Origin: Burkholderia diffusa | GTDB lineage: Bacteria > Pseudomonadota > Gammaproteobacteria > Burkholderiales > Burkholderiaceae | DNA: 64,000 nt | Direction: 5' to 3' | Assembly (NCBI RefSeq): GCF_902499115.1 | Contig: NZ_CABVPN010000001.1 | Span: 62,001 to 126,000, forward strand | Shown: piece after piece, positions 1 to 8,524 of the stretch | How the letters are laid out: every line of letters starts with the position of its first letter | Position numbering within the stretch: position 1 is the stretch's first letter | Notes under the pieces: generated by a model | Database searches by the model: none | What the model was told of the DNA's origin: nothing | The model's input: only the letters and a program-made list of their open reading frames with translations | Made by a program: the position numbers and the translations under genes

Positions 1-241
1 GCGCGGTGACGATCAGCACCGGCAGCGACAGCCCGCGCGCGCGCAGCGTGCGCAGCACGTCGATGCCGTCGCGCTTCGGCAGGCCGAGGTCGAGCAGCAG
101 CAGGTCGTACGTCTCGCCGCCGAGCGCCGTGAGCGCGGCGTCGCCGTCCTGCACCCAGTCGACTGCGAAGCCGTCGGCGCGCAACGCTTTGCGTACGCCC
201 TCGGCAATCATTCGATCGTCTTCAACAAGCAGAATCCGCAT
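1..241 (-). CDS. OmpR-family response regulator, N-terminal part only
   Basis: Only the first 80 residues lie in the window; the gene runs off the left edge. The protein begins MRILLVEDD, with the acidic pair of a CheY-like receiver, and contains LLLLDLGLP, whose Asp near residue 51 is the expected phosphorylation site. The conserved LPVLIVTA strand stands at the edge. The DNA-binding domain, presumably winged-helix, is outside. It is divergent from dacB, with about 180 bp between the two starts. A sensor kinase would be expected next on the missing side. It resembles the regulator at 38353 but is a separate gene. Confidence 0.9.
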   Translation of the reverse strand, partial: MRILLVEDDRMIAEGVRKALRADGFAVDWVQDGDAALTALGGETYDLLLLDLGLPKRDGIDVLRTLRARGLSLPVLIVTA

Positions 242-424
242 CGGAGCTGGAACCCATCGGGCGAGTGAAACATGGCGACCATTGTAGCGCCGCGAATCGC
301 GTGCGCCCCGTGCAATGCAACAGAAAGGCGGATCGCCGGGAGCGTGTCCGCACTTGTCTCTACAATGTGCGCTCCGGCGCCGCGCGCGCTCTGCCCGAAT
401 CCCGTGCTTTTCCCGTATTCGCCC

Positions 425-1957
425 ATGCCGATTTCCGAACTTTCCGCCCGGTTCGCCCCCCGCGCCCGCCCCTTCCTGCGCGCGGCCGCCGTCGTCGCCA
501 CCTGCACGGCCCTTGCGTTCGCACCGCCCGCGCAGGCCCGCAAGAAGTCCCACAAGGAGGCGCGCAAGACCGCCGTCGTGTCGCCCGCCGCGCGGGCGGC
601 CGGCCTGCCGGCGTCCGTGCTCGTCGCGCTGCAGCGCGCGAAGGTGCCGGCCTCGGCGATGAGCGTTGTGGTCGAGCGCGTCGGCGATCCCGAGCCGCTG
701 ATCGCATGGAATGCGAACCGGCCGATGATGCCGGCGTCGACTATGAAGCTCGTCACGACCTTCTCGGGCCTGTCGATCCTCGGCCCCGACTACCGCTGGC
801 GCACCACCGCGTACGCGGACGGCCCGGTCGATCCGGACGGTACGCTGCAGGGCAACCTGTACATCAAGGGCACCGGCGATCCGAAGCTCGTACCGGAGGA
901 ACTGATCGACCTCGTCGACAAGATCCGCAAGGCCGGCATCAAGCGCGTGGCCGGCGGCCTCGTGCTCGACAAGAGCTATTTCGCCGCGTCGACGCGCGAC
1001 CTGCCGTCGTTCGACGACGACGCCAGCGCACCGTACAACGTCGGCCCCGATCCGCTGCTGTACGCGTTCAAGGCCGTGTCGTTCACGGTCACGCCGGGCG
1101 ACGACGGCAAGGTCGCCGTCGACGTGCTGCCGCCGCTCGCGAACCTGTCGATCGACAACCAGCTGGTCGAAGGCAACGGGTCGTGCGGTGCGGCGGCGGC
1201 CGCCGCGCGTCCGACGCTGTCGGCCGGCGGCGGGATCATGACCGCGTCGTTCGCCGGCGACTATCCGCTGCGCTGCGGCGCGCACACGACCAACCTCGCG
1301 ATCCTCGATCACACGACGTTCTTCGCGCGCGGCTTCCTCGCGCTGTGGCAGCAGGACGGCGGCACGATCGCGGGCCCCGTCAGCGAAGGCAAGGTGCCGA
1401 CCACCGCGCGCCCGCTCGCCGTCCATCACAGCCCCGTGCTCGGCAGCATCGTCTACGACATCAACAAGTTCAGCAACAACGTGATGGCGCGCAACCTGTT
1501 CCTGACGATCGGCGCGGCCGCCGGCAAGCCGCCCGCGAGCCCCGAGCAGTCGAGCCACGCGATTCACGCGTTCCTGCAGAAGAGCGGAATCGCGATGCCC
1601 GACCTCGACCTCGAGAACGGCTCGGGCCTGTCGCGCGAGGAGCACGTCAGCGCGCAGTCGCTCGCTGCGCTGTTGCAGGCCGCGAACTCGAGCCCCGTCG
1701 CGCAGGCGTTCATCGATTCGCTGCCGATCGCCGGCATCGACGGCACGATGAAGAACCGCCTGACCAACGCCGGCGTGCTCGGCAACGCGCACATCAAGAC
1801 CGGCACGCTGCGCGACGTGCGCGCGATCGCGGGCTACGTCGCGGGCGCAGACGGCCAGAGCTACGTCGTCGTCAGTTTCATCAACGACGATCACGCGGAA
1901 GCCGCGCGCGCCGCGCATGACACGCTGCTCGAATGGATCTACGCGGGCGCGCACTGA
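425..1957 (+). CDS. dacB: D-alanyl-D-alanine carboxypeptidase/endopeptidase (PBP4, peptidase S13)
   Basis: This periplasmic low-molecular-weight penicillin-binding protein trims or opens peptidoglycan cross-links. With the start at 425 it has 510 residues and begins with a signal peptide (Arg-rich n-region, hydrophobic core, probable cleavage after AQA near residue 38). All three serine-acyltransferase motifs are present: S105-T-M-K108, S350-N-N and K458-T-G. The large insertion between the first two motifs is characteristic of S13 enzymes. The frame is open upstream to 272, but that extension would bury the signal peptide, so 425 is preferred. Confidence 0.93.
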   Translation: MPISELSARFAPRARPFLRAAAVVATCTALAFAPPAQARKKSHKEARKTAVVSPAARAAGLPASVLVALQRAKVPASAMSVVVERVGDPEPLIAWNANRPMMPASTMKLVTTFSGLSILGPDYRWRTTAYADGPVDPDGTLQGNLYIKGTGDPKLVPEELIDLVDKIRKAGIKRVAGGLVLDKSYFAASTRDLPSFDDDASAPYNVGPDPLLYAFKAVSFTVTPGDDGKVAVDVLPPLANLSIDNQLVEGNGSCGAAAAAARPTLSAGGGIMTASFAGDYPLRCGAHTTNLAILDHTTFFARGFLALWQQDGGTIAGPVSEGKVPTTARPLAVHHSPVLGSIVYDINKFSNNVMARNLFLTIGAAAGKPPASPEQSSHAIHAFLQKSGIAMPDLDLENGSGLSREEHVSAQSLAALLQAANSSPVAQAFIDSLPIAGIDGTMKNRLTNAGVLGNAHIKTGTLRDVRAIAGYVAGADGQSYVVVSFINDDHAEAARAAHDTLLEWIYAGAH

Positions 1958-2311
1958 CGACGCACTCGCCGCGGCGCGGCGCACGCAGGCCCCGCTGTCG
2001 GCTTGCGTAGATCGCGGGGAGACACCGTGCATCGGGCGCCCCGTCCTCGGGGATTTCGCCCTGTGCAGTTTGAAACGCCCTCGGCCGCCGGCGCGCCGCG
2101 CACGGCCCGCCAGATGTGCCCGCAAAACGGGGCCGCACCGCGAGGCCCCGTTCCGCATGACTTCCGTAGAAACCCTGTCCTCAGAGGGAACCCTCTACGC
2201 TGCCCCCTCGCCTAGCGCGTGGCGATTGCGTAGGCTGTTGGCCTGACCGATATCTACAACGGGCCGTACGCCCGGCCTCACGGCTTGCAGGGGAAAGGAG
2301 GAGACACGTCC
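1958..2311. other. Intergenic region between dacB and the sterol-desaturase gene
   Basis: About 350 bp without a convincing gene. It holds one terminator-like hairpin (2126-2152) and, at its right end, a strong ribosome-binding site (AAAGGAGG near 2294-2301) for the next gene. Open frames crossing it are shadows of the high G+C content. Confidence 0.6.
2126..2152 (+). terminator. Hairpin, possible dacB terminator
   Basis: A perfect 9-bp stem, AACGGGGCC pairing with GGCCCCGTT, encloses a 9-nt loop about 170 bp after the dacB stop. No long T-run follows, so it may be weak or factor-assisted. Confidence 0.45.
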
Positions 2312-3226
2312 ATGCGATTCGACGTCGAATTGCTTCTGCTCGCGCTGGCGCCCGTCTTCCTGCTCTGCATCGCGTGGGAAGCCTGGCACCTCGCCCGCAC
2401 GCGTGCGCAGGACCATGTCTATGCGTGGCGCGACACGCTGTGCAACGCGGCGCTCGCACTGATGCACCAGGGCGCCGACAAGCTCGCGTGGCTGTTCGTG
2501 ATCCCCGTTTATGCGTACTGCTACGCACATTTCCGGCTGTTCACGTGGCACGACGGCTGGCTGTCGTTTGCCGTGCTGTTCGTCGGCCAGGACTTCCTCT
2601 ACTACGTGTTCCATCGCGCGAGCCATCGCGTACGCTGGCTGTGGGCCGCGCACGTCGTGCATCACTCGTCCGAGCGGATGAATTTCTCGACCGCGTTCCG
2701 GCAGAGCCTGATGTATCCCGTCGCAGGCATGTGGGCGTTCTGGCTGCCGCTCGCGTTCGTCGGCTTTCCGCCGCAGCAGATCGTCGGCATCGTGCTGATC
2801 AACCTCGCGTTCCAGTTCTTCGTGCACACGCAGGCGATCGGCAAGCTCGGCTGGCTCGAATACGTGCTCAACACGCCGTCGATCCATCGCGCGCACCATG
2901 CGCGCAACCCCCGCTACATCGACCGCAATTACGCAGGTGTGCTCGTGATCTGGGACCGCCTGTTCGGCAGCTACGTCGAGGAGTCGTCCGACGATCCGCC
3001 GCAATACGGGATCGTCGAGCCGCTCGGCTCGAACAACCCGCTCGTCGCGACGTTTCACGAGTGGGTGTCGATGGTGGCCGACGCGTTGCGCGTCCACGGA
3101 TGGCGCAACAAGCTGCGCGCGATTTTCGGCCCGCCCGAATGGGCGAGCGCTTATCATGCGCAGATTGCCGAGGCCGCAAACCACGATCCGCGCACCGTGC
3201 CGCTTGCGGCCGTGCGCGACCAATAA
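2312..3226 (+). CDS. Sterol desaturase / fatty acid hydroxylase family membrane protein
   Basis: A 304-residue integral membrane di-iron oxygenase of the fatty-acid-hydroxylase superfamily. Its histidine clusters are H101-RAS-H105, H114-VV-HH118 and H192-RA-HH196, separated by hydrophobic segments. Such enzymes hydroxylate or desaturate lipids; in bacteria the substrate is often unknown and may be a hopanoid, fatty acid or ornithine lipid. The start at 2312 is set by the AAAGGAGG sequence upstream. It stands alone, followed after 94 bp by an SGNH lipoprotein gene on the same strand. The substrate cannot be read from sequence. Confidence 0.85.
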   Translation: MRFDVELLLLALAPVFLLCIAWEAWHLARTRAQDHVYAWRDTLCNAALALMHQGADKLAWLFVIPVYAYCYAHFRLFTWHDGWLSFAVLFVGQDFLYYVFHRASHRVRWLWAAHVVHHSSERMNFSTAFRQSLMYPVAGMWAFWLPLAFVGFPPQQIVGIVLINLAFQFFVHTQAIGKLGWLEYVLNTPSIHRAHHARNPRYIDRNYAGVLVIWDRLFGSYVEESSDDPPQYGIVEPLGSNNPLVATFHEWVSMVADALRVHGWRNKLRAIFGPPEWASAYHAQIAEAANHDPRTVPLAAVRDQ

Positions 3227-3320
3227 CCGCTTCAGCCAACGGCCGCCGCGCAGCCCGGATCCGAGCAGGCGCGCGGCAGATGAGAAACACATCGGGCCAT
3301 ATCTACGAGGAGATCGAACG

Positions 3321-4463
3321 ATGCAGTCACAACAACAATTCCCGTCGCGCAACCGTCAACGCCTGCTGCGCACCGTGCAGGTCGCGATCGCGGGCGCCGC
3401 GCTCGCCCTGCTCGCCGCGTGCGGCGGCGGTGACAACAACAACAGCAGCGCGTCGAACACGCCGCCGTCCGGCGTGAAGATGCAGGTCGTGTCGTTCGGC
3501 GACAGCCTGTCGGACGCCGGCACCTACTCGCAGATCAAGCTTGGCTTCGGCGGCGGCCGCTTCACGACCAACCCCGGCCAGGTGTGGACGCAGGACGTCG
3601 CGCAGTATTACGGCGACACGCTGCAGCCCGCGAACCAGGGCGGCTTCGGCATTCCGCTGCAGGCCACGGGCGGCCTCGGCTACGCACAGGGCGGCTCGCG
3701 CGTGACGCTGCAACCGGGTCTCGGCCACGCGGACTCGAGCGTGCCGAACGCCGACTACGCACAGGCCACGACGACGCCGATCGCCGACCAGGTCAAGCAG
3801 TACCTGACGCAGCGCGGCAGCTTCAACGCGGGCCAGATCGTGCTGGTCAACGGCGGCGCCAACGACATCTTCTATCAGGCACAGGTCGCGCAGGCGCAGG
3901 GCAACACGCCGGCCGCGCAGCTCGCGGCCGCGCAGGCGATCGGCCTCGCCGCGCAGCAGCTCGGTGGCATCGTCCAGCAGATCGTCGCGGCGGGCGCATC
4001 GCACGTGTTCGTCGCGACGGTGCCGGACATCGGCGGCACGCCGCTCGCGCTGCAGGGCGGCGCGCAGACGCAGGCCGCATTCACGCAACTGTCGGGGCTG
4101 TTCAACCAGACGCTGGTCGGCACGCTCGCCGCGCTGAAGGTCGACACGACGAAGTACGCCGTGGTCGACGCGTTCAAGTGGCAGGACGGCATCGCGGCCA
4201 ACTACCAGGCGAACGGCTTCAGCGTGTCGAATACCGACACCGCATGCAACCTGAAGGCGATGGTCGCGGCGGCGACCCAGTACGGCGTCGCGGATGCAAC
4301 CGCCTTCGGCTCGTCGCTGTTCTGCTCGCCGCAGACCTACACGACCGCCAACGCGGACCAGACTTACATGTTCGCCGACTTGGTCCACCCGACAACGCGC
4401 CTGCACGCGCTGTTCGCGCAGTACGTCGAGCAGCAGATCGCGGCCTCGGGCGTCGGCAAGTAA
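3321..4463 (+). CDS. SGNH/GDSL-family esterase, predicted lipoprotein
   Basis: A 380-residue secreted hydrolase. The N-terminus is a lipoprotein signal with lipobox LLAAC (lipidated Cys34), followed by a Gly/Asn/Ser linker. Block I is FGDSLSDAG with nucleophile Ser62. Block III is GGANDI (Asn181). Block V supplies Asp353 and His356 (DLVHP). The length fits a stand-alone lipase/esterase; there is no autotransporter barrel. A GAGGAG-type ribosome-binding site precedes ATG 3321. The likely role is ester or lipid hydrolysis at the outer membrane or cell surface; the substrate is unknown. Confidence 0.88.
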   Translation: MQSQQQFPSRNRQRLLRTVQVAIAGAALALLAACGGGDNNNSSASNTPPSGVKMQVVSFGDSLSDAGTYSQIKLGFGGGRFTTNPGQVWTQDVAQYYGDTLQPANQGGFGIPLQATGGLGYAQGGSRVTLQPGLGHADSSVPNADYAQATTTPIADQVKQYLTQRGSFNAGQIVLVNGGANDIFYQAQVAQAQGNTPAAQLAAAQAIGLAAQQLGGIVQQIVAAGASHVFVATVPDIGGTPLALQGGAQTQAAFTQLSGLFNQTLVGTLAALKVDTTKYAVVDAFKWQDGIAANYQANGFSVSNTDTACNLKAMVAAATQYGVADATAFGSSLFCSPQTYTTANADQTYMFADLVHPTTRLHALFAQYVEQQIAASGVGK

Positions 4464-4486
4464 GCCGAGCGCCACGCGCACAAACG

Positions 4487-4521
4487 AAAACGCCCGACCG
4501 GTTCGCCGGTCGGGCGTTTTT
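4487..4521. terminator. Bidirectional Rho-independent terminator
   Basis: A perfect stem of AAAACGCCCGACCG and its complement around a 5-nt loop, followed by a T-run on the plus strand and, by symmetry, on the minus strand. It separates the converging SGNH and sua5 genes. Confidence 0.95.
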
Positions 4522-4550
4522 CATTTCACGAGCGGATACGAACGGCTGCG

Positions 4551-5579
4551 TCAGTCGCGCGCTTCGAACGCGGCGGCCGCACGACCGAGGCGATCGTTGA
4601 CCGCGATCCATTCGACGGTCTCGGGCAGTTTCTCGACGAGGATACGTGCGACCTGCGCGCGGTCGAGCGCCCGCAGCATGCCGTACAGGTCGCGCGCATA
4701 CGCCTGCGGATCTTCCGGCGCCGCGACGAAATGCACGCCGTCGGCGTGCGCCCAGCGTCCCGCGCGCGACGCGCGTGCGACGAGCGCGACACGTTCGCCG
4801 TCGGTCTGCGCGGCCGCGAGCAGCAGCTCGAGTGCATCGAACGGCAGCAGCGCGAGCGGCGTGCGCGGCGCGTAATGGGCCTTCAGCGTGCCCGACGCGC
4901 GCGGCGCGGTCGCGTCGCTGCCGTCGGGCAGGCGCGGCGCGCGGCCGAGCACGTCGGCAATCTGCTGCGGCGTCACGTGGCCCGGGCGCAGCAGCGCCGG
5001 GAAGCCGCGCGACAGGTCGAGGATCGTCGATTCGATGCCGACTTCCGACGGGCCGCCATCGAGTACGTGCACGGTGTCGCCGAATTCGTCGCGCACGTGT
5101 TGAGCGGTGGTCGGGCTCACGTGGCCGAAGCGGTTCGCGGACGGGGCGGCGACGCCGCCGTGGCCGCCGCGCCGCGCGCTGAACGCGGCCAGCAGCGCCT
5201 GCGCGACCGGATGCGACGGACAGCGCAGGCCGACCGAATCCTGGCCGCCGCTCACGGCGTCCGGAATGCGCGCATGGCGCTTCAGGATCAGCGTCAGCGG
5301 GCCCGGCCAGAATGCATCGATCAGCGCCTGCGCATCGGCCGGCAGGTCTTCGGCCCAGTAACCGGGATCGCCGCCGGGCGGCAGGTGCACGATCACCGGA
5401 TGGTTCGCCGGGCGCCCCTTCGCCGCATAGATGCGCGCGACGGCCTCGGGATTCGCCGCGTCGCCGCCGAGCCCGTACACGGTTTCGGTCGGGAATGCGA
5501 CGAGTTGCCCCGCGTCGAGCAGCGCGGCAGCCGCGTCGATCTGCGCGGGCGTCACGGAGGTCGGGAGATCGATGGACAT
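4551..5579 (-). CDS. sua5: L-threonylcarbamoyladenylate synthase (Sua5/YciO/YrdC)
   Basis: Forms threonylcarbamoyl-AMP from threonine, bicarbonate and ATP for the t6A modification of ANN-decoding tRNAs. The 342-residue protein has the YrdC domain at residues 10-200 (FPTETVYGLG, KGRP.NHP, SANRFGHVSP, GIESTILDL) and a C-terminal Sua5 domain, so it is the long Sua5 form rather than short TsaC. ATG 5579 gives MSIDLPTSV. The gene is the last of the purC-purE-purK-sua5 run, 11 bp after purK, and is probably cotranscribed with it. Confidence 0.92.
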   Translation of the reverse strand: MSIDLPTSVTPAQIDAAAALLDAGQLVAFPTETVYGLGGDAANPEAVARIYAAKGRPANHPVIVHLPPGGDPGYWAEDLPADAQALIDAFWPGPLTLILKRHARIPDAVSGGQDSVGLRCPSHPVAQALLAAFSARRGGHGGVAAPSANRFGHVSPTTAQHVRDEFGDTVHVLDGGPSEVGIESTILDLSRGFPALLRPGHVTPQQIADVLGRAPRLPDGSDATAPRASGTLKAHYAPRTPLALLPFDALELLLAAAQTDGERVALVARASRAGRWAHADGVHFVAAPEDPQAYARDLYGMLRALDRAQVARILVEKLPETVEWIAVNDRLGRAAAAFEARD

Positions 5580-5590
5580 CGGCTGGCGCC

Positions 5591-6787
5591 TCAGTCGAGC
5601 GGCACGCGCAGCAGCTGCGCGCACGCGGTGGCGGCAGCGACGGCTTCGTCGCGCGTCTCGGCCGTGAAGTTCACGTGGCCCATCTTGCGCCCGACGCGCG
5701 CTTCTTCCTTGCCGTACAGGTGCAGGTGCGCGGCCGGCATGGCGGCGACCGTGTCCCACGGCGGCGTGACGGCCTCGGCTGCGCCACCGTTCGGGAACCA
5801 CACGTCGCCGAGGATGTTCAGCATCGCGGCCGGCGAATGCTGGCGCGGGTTGCCGAGCGGCATGCGCGTCATCGCGCGCACCTGCTGCTCGAACTGGCTC
5901 GTTGCGCACGCATCGACCGTGTAGTGGCCGGAGTTGTGCGGGCGTGGCGCCATTTCGTTCGCGACGAACGAGCCGTCTTCCAGCACAAAGAATTCGACGC
6001 AGAGCACGCCGACGTAGCCGAGCGTATCGGCGATCCGGACGGCTGCCTGCTGCGCCTCCTCGACGCGTGCGGCATCGGCGGCCGGGGCCGGCACGACGGT
6101 CAGCGCGAGGATGCCGTTGTGATGCACGTTCTGCGCGAGCGGGAATGCGGCCGAGCGGCCGTCCGCGCCGCGCGCGATCAGCGCGGACACTTCGTATTTC
6201 AGCGGCAGGCGCTTTTCGAGCACGCACGGCACGCCGCCGAGCGACGCATGCGCGTCGCGCGCTTCCCGCGCGGTGCTCACGCGCACCTGGCCCTTGCCGT
6301 CGTAACCGAGGCGCGCCGTCTTCAGGATGCCCGGCAGCACCGCGTCGAGCGCGGCATCGTCGAGCGCGGCGAGCGCCGCCGCCGATTCGATCGCGACGTG
6401 CGGTGCGACCGGCACGCCCGACGCCTCGATGAAACGCTTCTCCGCGATCCGGTCCTGCGCGACCGCGACGCAGCGGCCGGCCGGCGCAACGAACGTCGTG
6501 CGCGCGAGGAAATCGAGGCTCGCGGCCGGCACGTTCTCGAATTCCGTCGACACGGCCGCGCACAGCGCGGCCAGTTCGGCGAGCGCCGCTTCGTCGTCGT
6601 AGGCCGCGCACAGGTGACGGTCGGCGACCGCGCCGGCGGGGCTCGTCGGATCGGGATCGAGCACGGCGACGCGATAGCCCATCGACTGGGCGGCAAAGCA
6701 GAACATGCGGCCGAGCTGGCCACCGCCGACCATGCCCAGCCACGCGCCGGGCAGGATCGGGGAAACGGAATCAGGAGTTGCGGTCAT
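5591..6787 (-). CDS. purK: 5-(carboxyamino)imidazole ribonucleotide synthase
   Basis: ATP-dependent carboxylation of AIR to N5-CAIR in purine synthesis. The 398-residue cytosolic ATP-grasp protein begins with the glycine-rich loop GMVGGGQLGRM and has the ATP-grasp core (LGYDGKGQ, VLEKRLPLKYEVS, EFFVLEDGSFVANEMAPRPHNSGH). Length is normal for the family. It lies 88 bp downstream of purE, which uses its product, and 11 bp before sua5. Confidence 0.96.
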   Translation of the reverse strand: MTATPDSVSPILPGAWLGMVGGGQLGRMFCFAAQSMGYRVAVLDPDPTSPAGAVADRHLCAAYDDEAALAELAALCAAVSTEFENVPAASLDFLARTTFVAPAGRCVAVAQDRIAEKRFIEASGVPVAPHVAIESAAALAALDDAALDAVLPGILKTARLGYDGKGQVRVSTAREARDAHASLGGVPCVLEKRLPLKYEVSALIARGADGRSAAFPLAQNVHHNGILALTVVPAPAADAARVEEAQQAAVRIADTLGYVGVLCVEFFVLEDGSFVANEMAPRPHNSGHYTVDACATSQFEQQVRAMTRMPLGNPRQHSPAAMLNILGDVWFPNGGAAEAVTPPWDTVAAMPAAHLHLYGKEEARVGRKMGHVNFTAETRDEAVAAATACAQLLRVPLD

Positions 6788-6875
6788 GTCAGTGTTCGGT
6801 CACGGCGGGCGCCGCCCGCCGCAGTGATGAGGATCAAGCGGCCGCGGGAATGGCAGTGCGGCCGCCGGTGCGCCG

Positions 6876-7397
6876 TCATGCGAGCGGCGGCAGCACCATC
6901 GCGTGCGCGGCTTCGTTCTGTCGCACGCGGAACGCGGCGAGCCGGTTCGCGTAGTCGACCGACGTGCCGGACAGGATCGACACCGCGAACAGAGCGGCAT
7001 TCGCAGCGCCGGCCTCGCCGATCGCGAACGTCGCGACCGGCACGCCCTTCGGCATCTGCACGATCGAGTGCAGCGAATCGACGCCCTTCAGGTACTTGCT
7101 CGCGACCGGTACGCCGAGCACCGGCACCGTGGTTTTCGCGGCCAGCATGCCGGGCAGGTGCGCGGCACCGCCGGCGCCCGCGATGATCGCGCGCAGTCCG
7201 CGCTCGCGCGCCTTCTCCGCATAGTCGAACATCTCGTCGGGCATCCGGTGCGCGGACACGACCTTCGCTTCGTACGGTACGCCGAATTCCTGCAGGATCG
7301 CGACCGCGTTCTTCATCACGTCCCAGTCGGAACTCGAACCCATCAGCACGCCGACGAGCGGCGCGCTGTGCGTGTGGGCAGTCTGGACTTCACTCAT
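6876..7397 (-). CDS. purE: N5-carboxyaminoimidazole ribonucleotide mutase (class I PurE)
   Basis: Converts N5-CAIR to CAIR. The 173-residue protein has the class I signature: GVLMGSSSDWDVM near the N-terminus, SAHRMPDEMF, AGAGGAAHLPGM and PVLGVPV. The start at ATG 7397 lies 17 bp after the purC stop, consistent with one transcript. Pairing with purK confirms the two-enzyme bacterial route. Confidence 0.96.
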   Translation of the reverse strand: MSEVQTAHTHSAPLVGVLMGSSSDWDVMKNAVAILQEFGVPYEAKVVSAHRMPDEMFDYAEKARERGLRAIIAGAGGAAHLPGMLAAKTTVPVLGVPVASKYLKGVDSLHSIVQMPKGVPVATFAIGEAGAANAALFAVSILSGTSVDYANRLAAFRVRQNEAAHAMVLPPLA

Positions 7398-7414
7398 TTC
7401 GTGCGTTCCTTCCT

Positions 7415-8305
7415 TCAGGCGAGCGGCTGGCCGGTGATGCGCTCGAGCGCTTCCTGGTACTTCGCGGCCGTCTTCTCGACGACGTCGGCCGGCAGTGCCG
7501 GTGCCGGCGCGGTCTTGCCCCACGGCTGCGCCTCGAGCCAGTCGCGCACGAACTGCTTGTCGAACGACGGCGGGTTGGTGCCGACCTGGTACTGGTCGGC
7601 CGGCCAGAAGCGCGACGAATCGGCCGTCAGCACCTCGTCCATCAGGTAGAGCTTGCCGTGATTGTCGAGGCCGAATTCGAACTTCGTGTCGGCGATGATG
7701 ATGCCGCGCGTCGCCGCGTAATCGGCCGCTTCCTTGTACAGGCGGATCGAGATGTCGCGGATCGTCGCGGCCAGCTCGGTGCCGATGCGGCGCTCGGTTT
7801 CCTCGAACGTGATGTTCTCGTCGTGCTCGCCCATCTCGGCCTTCGCGGCCGGCGTGAAGATCGGCTCGGGCAGCTTCTGCGCGTTCTGCAGGCCTTCCGG
7901 CAGCTTCACGCCGCACACGGCGCCCGACGCCTGGTATTCCTTCCAGCCGCTGCCCGCCAGGTAGCCTCGCACGACCGCCTCGATCATGATCGGCTCGAGA
8001 CGCTTGACGACCACGCCACGCCCCTTGACCTGCTCGACCTCGTCCGCCGAGACGACCGCTTCCGGCGCGTCGCCCGTCAGGTGGTTCGGCACGATGTGCG
8101 CGAGCTTGTCGAACCAGAAGTTCGCCATCTGGTTCAACACGCGACCCTTGTTCGGAATCGGCTCCCCCATGATCACGTCGAATGCCGACAGGCGATCCGT
8201 CGTGACGATCAGGAGCTTGTCGTTGCCGACCGCGTAGTTGTCGCGGACCTTGCCGCGACCGAGGAGCGGCAGCGAGCGGAGCGTGGATTCGTAAAGGGTA
8301 GACAT
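7415..8305 (-). CDS. purC: Phosphoribosylaminoimidazole-succinocarboxamide synthase (SAICAR synthetase)
   Basis: Couples CAIR to aspartate using ATP. The 296-residue protein shows GKVRDNYAVG at the N-terminal nucleotide loop, RLSAFDVIMGEPIPNKG, and a GSGWKEYQ segment. The size fits the longer PurC form of beta-proteobacteria and fungi. It is the first gene of the purC-purE-purK-sua5 run, so the operon promoter should lie in 8306-8524, which also carries a hairpin for the upstream fba transcript. Confidence 0.95.
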   Translation of the reverse strand: MSTLYESTLRSLPLLGRGKVRDNYAVGNDKLLIVTTDRLSAFDVIMGEPIPNKGRVLNQMANFWFDKLAHIVPNHLTGDAPEAVVSADEVEQVKGRGVVVKRLEPIMIEAVVRGYLAGSGWKEYQASGAVCGVKLPEGLQNAQKLPEPIFTPAAKAEMGEHDENITFEETERRIGTELAATIRDISIRLYKEAADYAATRGIIIADTKFEFGLDNHGKLYLMDEVLTADSSRFWPADQYQVGTNPPSFDKQFVRDWLEAQPWGKTAPAPALPADVVEKTAAKYQEALERITGQPLA

Positions 8306-8343
8306 CGTCTTTTCGCAGATAAGGAGCCAAACAAAAAGGGAAA

Positions 8344-8373
8344 CGCCGTTCCCCGCGGCAGGCGGGAACGGCG
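8344..8373 (-). terminator. Hairpin, probable fba terminator
   Basis: CGCCGTTCCC pairs with GGGAACGGCG in a perfect 10-bp stem. Read on the minus strand it is followed within a few bases by a T-rich stretch (TTTCCCTTTTTG). It lies between fba and purC. Confidence 0.6.
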
Positions 8374-8524
8374 GTCTTGCAATGCGTCGGCGAACCGGCG
8401 GGCGACAGCGCCCGGGCGGTTGCCGGCCGGCCCTCGTTCGGCCGGACGGAGCGGCTGCGGGGCCGGATCAAATCCGGCCGGACAGCCTTGCCTCAGCCTT
8501 TCGGCGCGGCAATCGTACTACATC

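Noticed and set aside
272..424. Longer start for dacB
   Set aside because: It would place 51 residues before an obvious signal peptide.
265..1920. 551-codon frame antisense in phase to dacB coding
   Set aside because: Arg-rich shadow frame in a GC-rich gene; dacB has all family motifs in the other frame.
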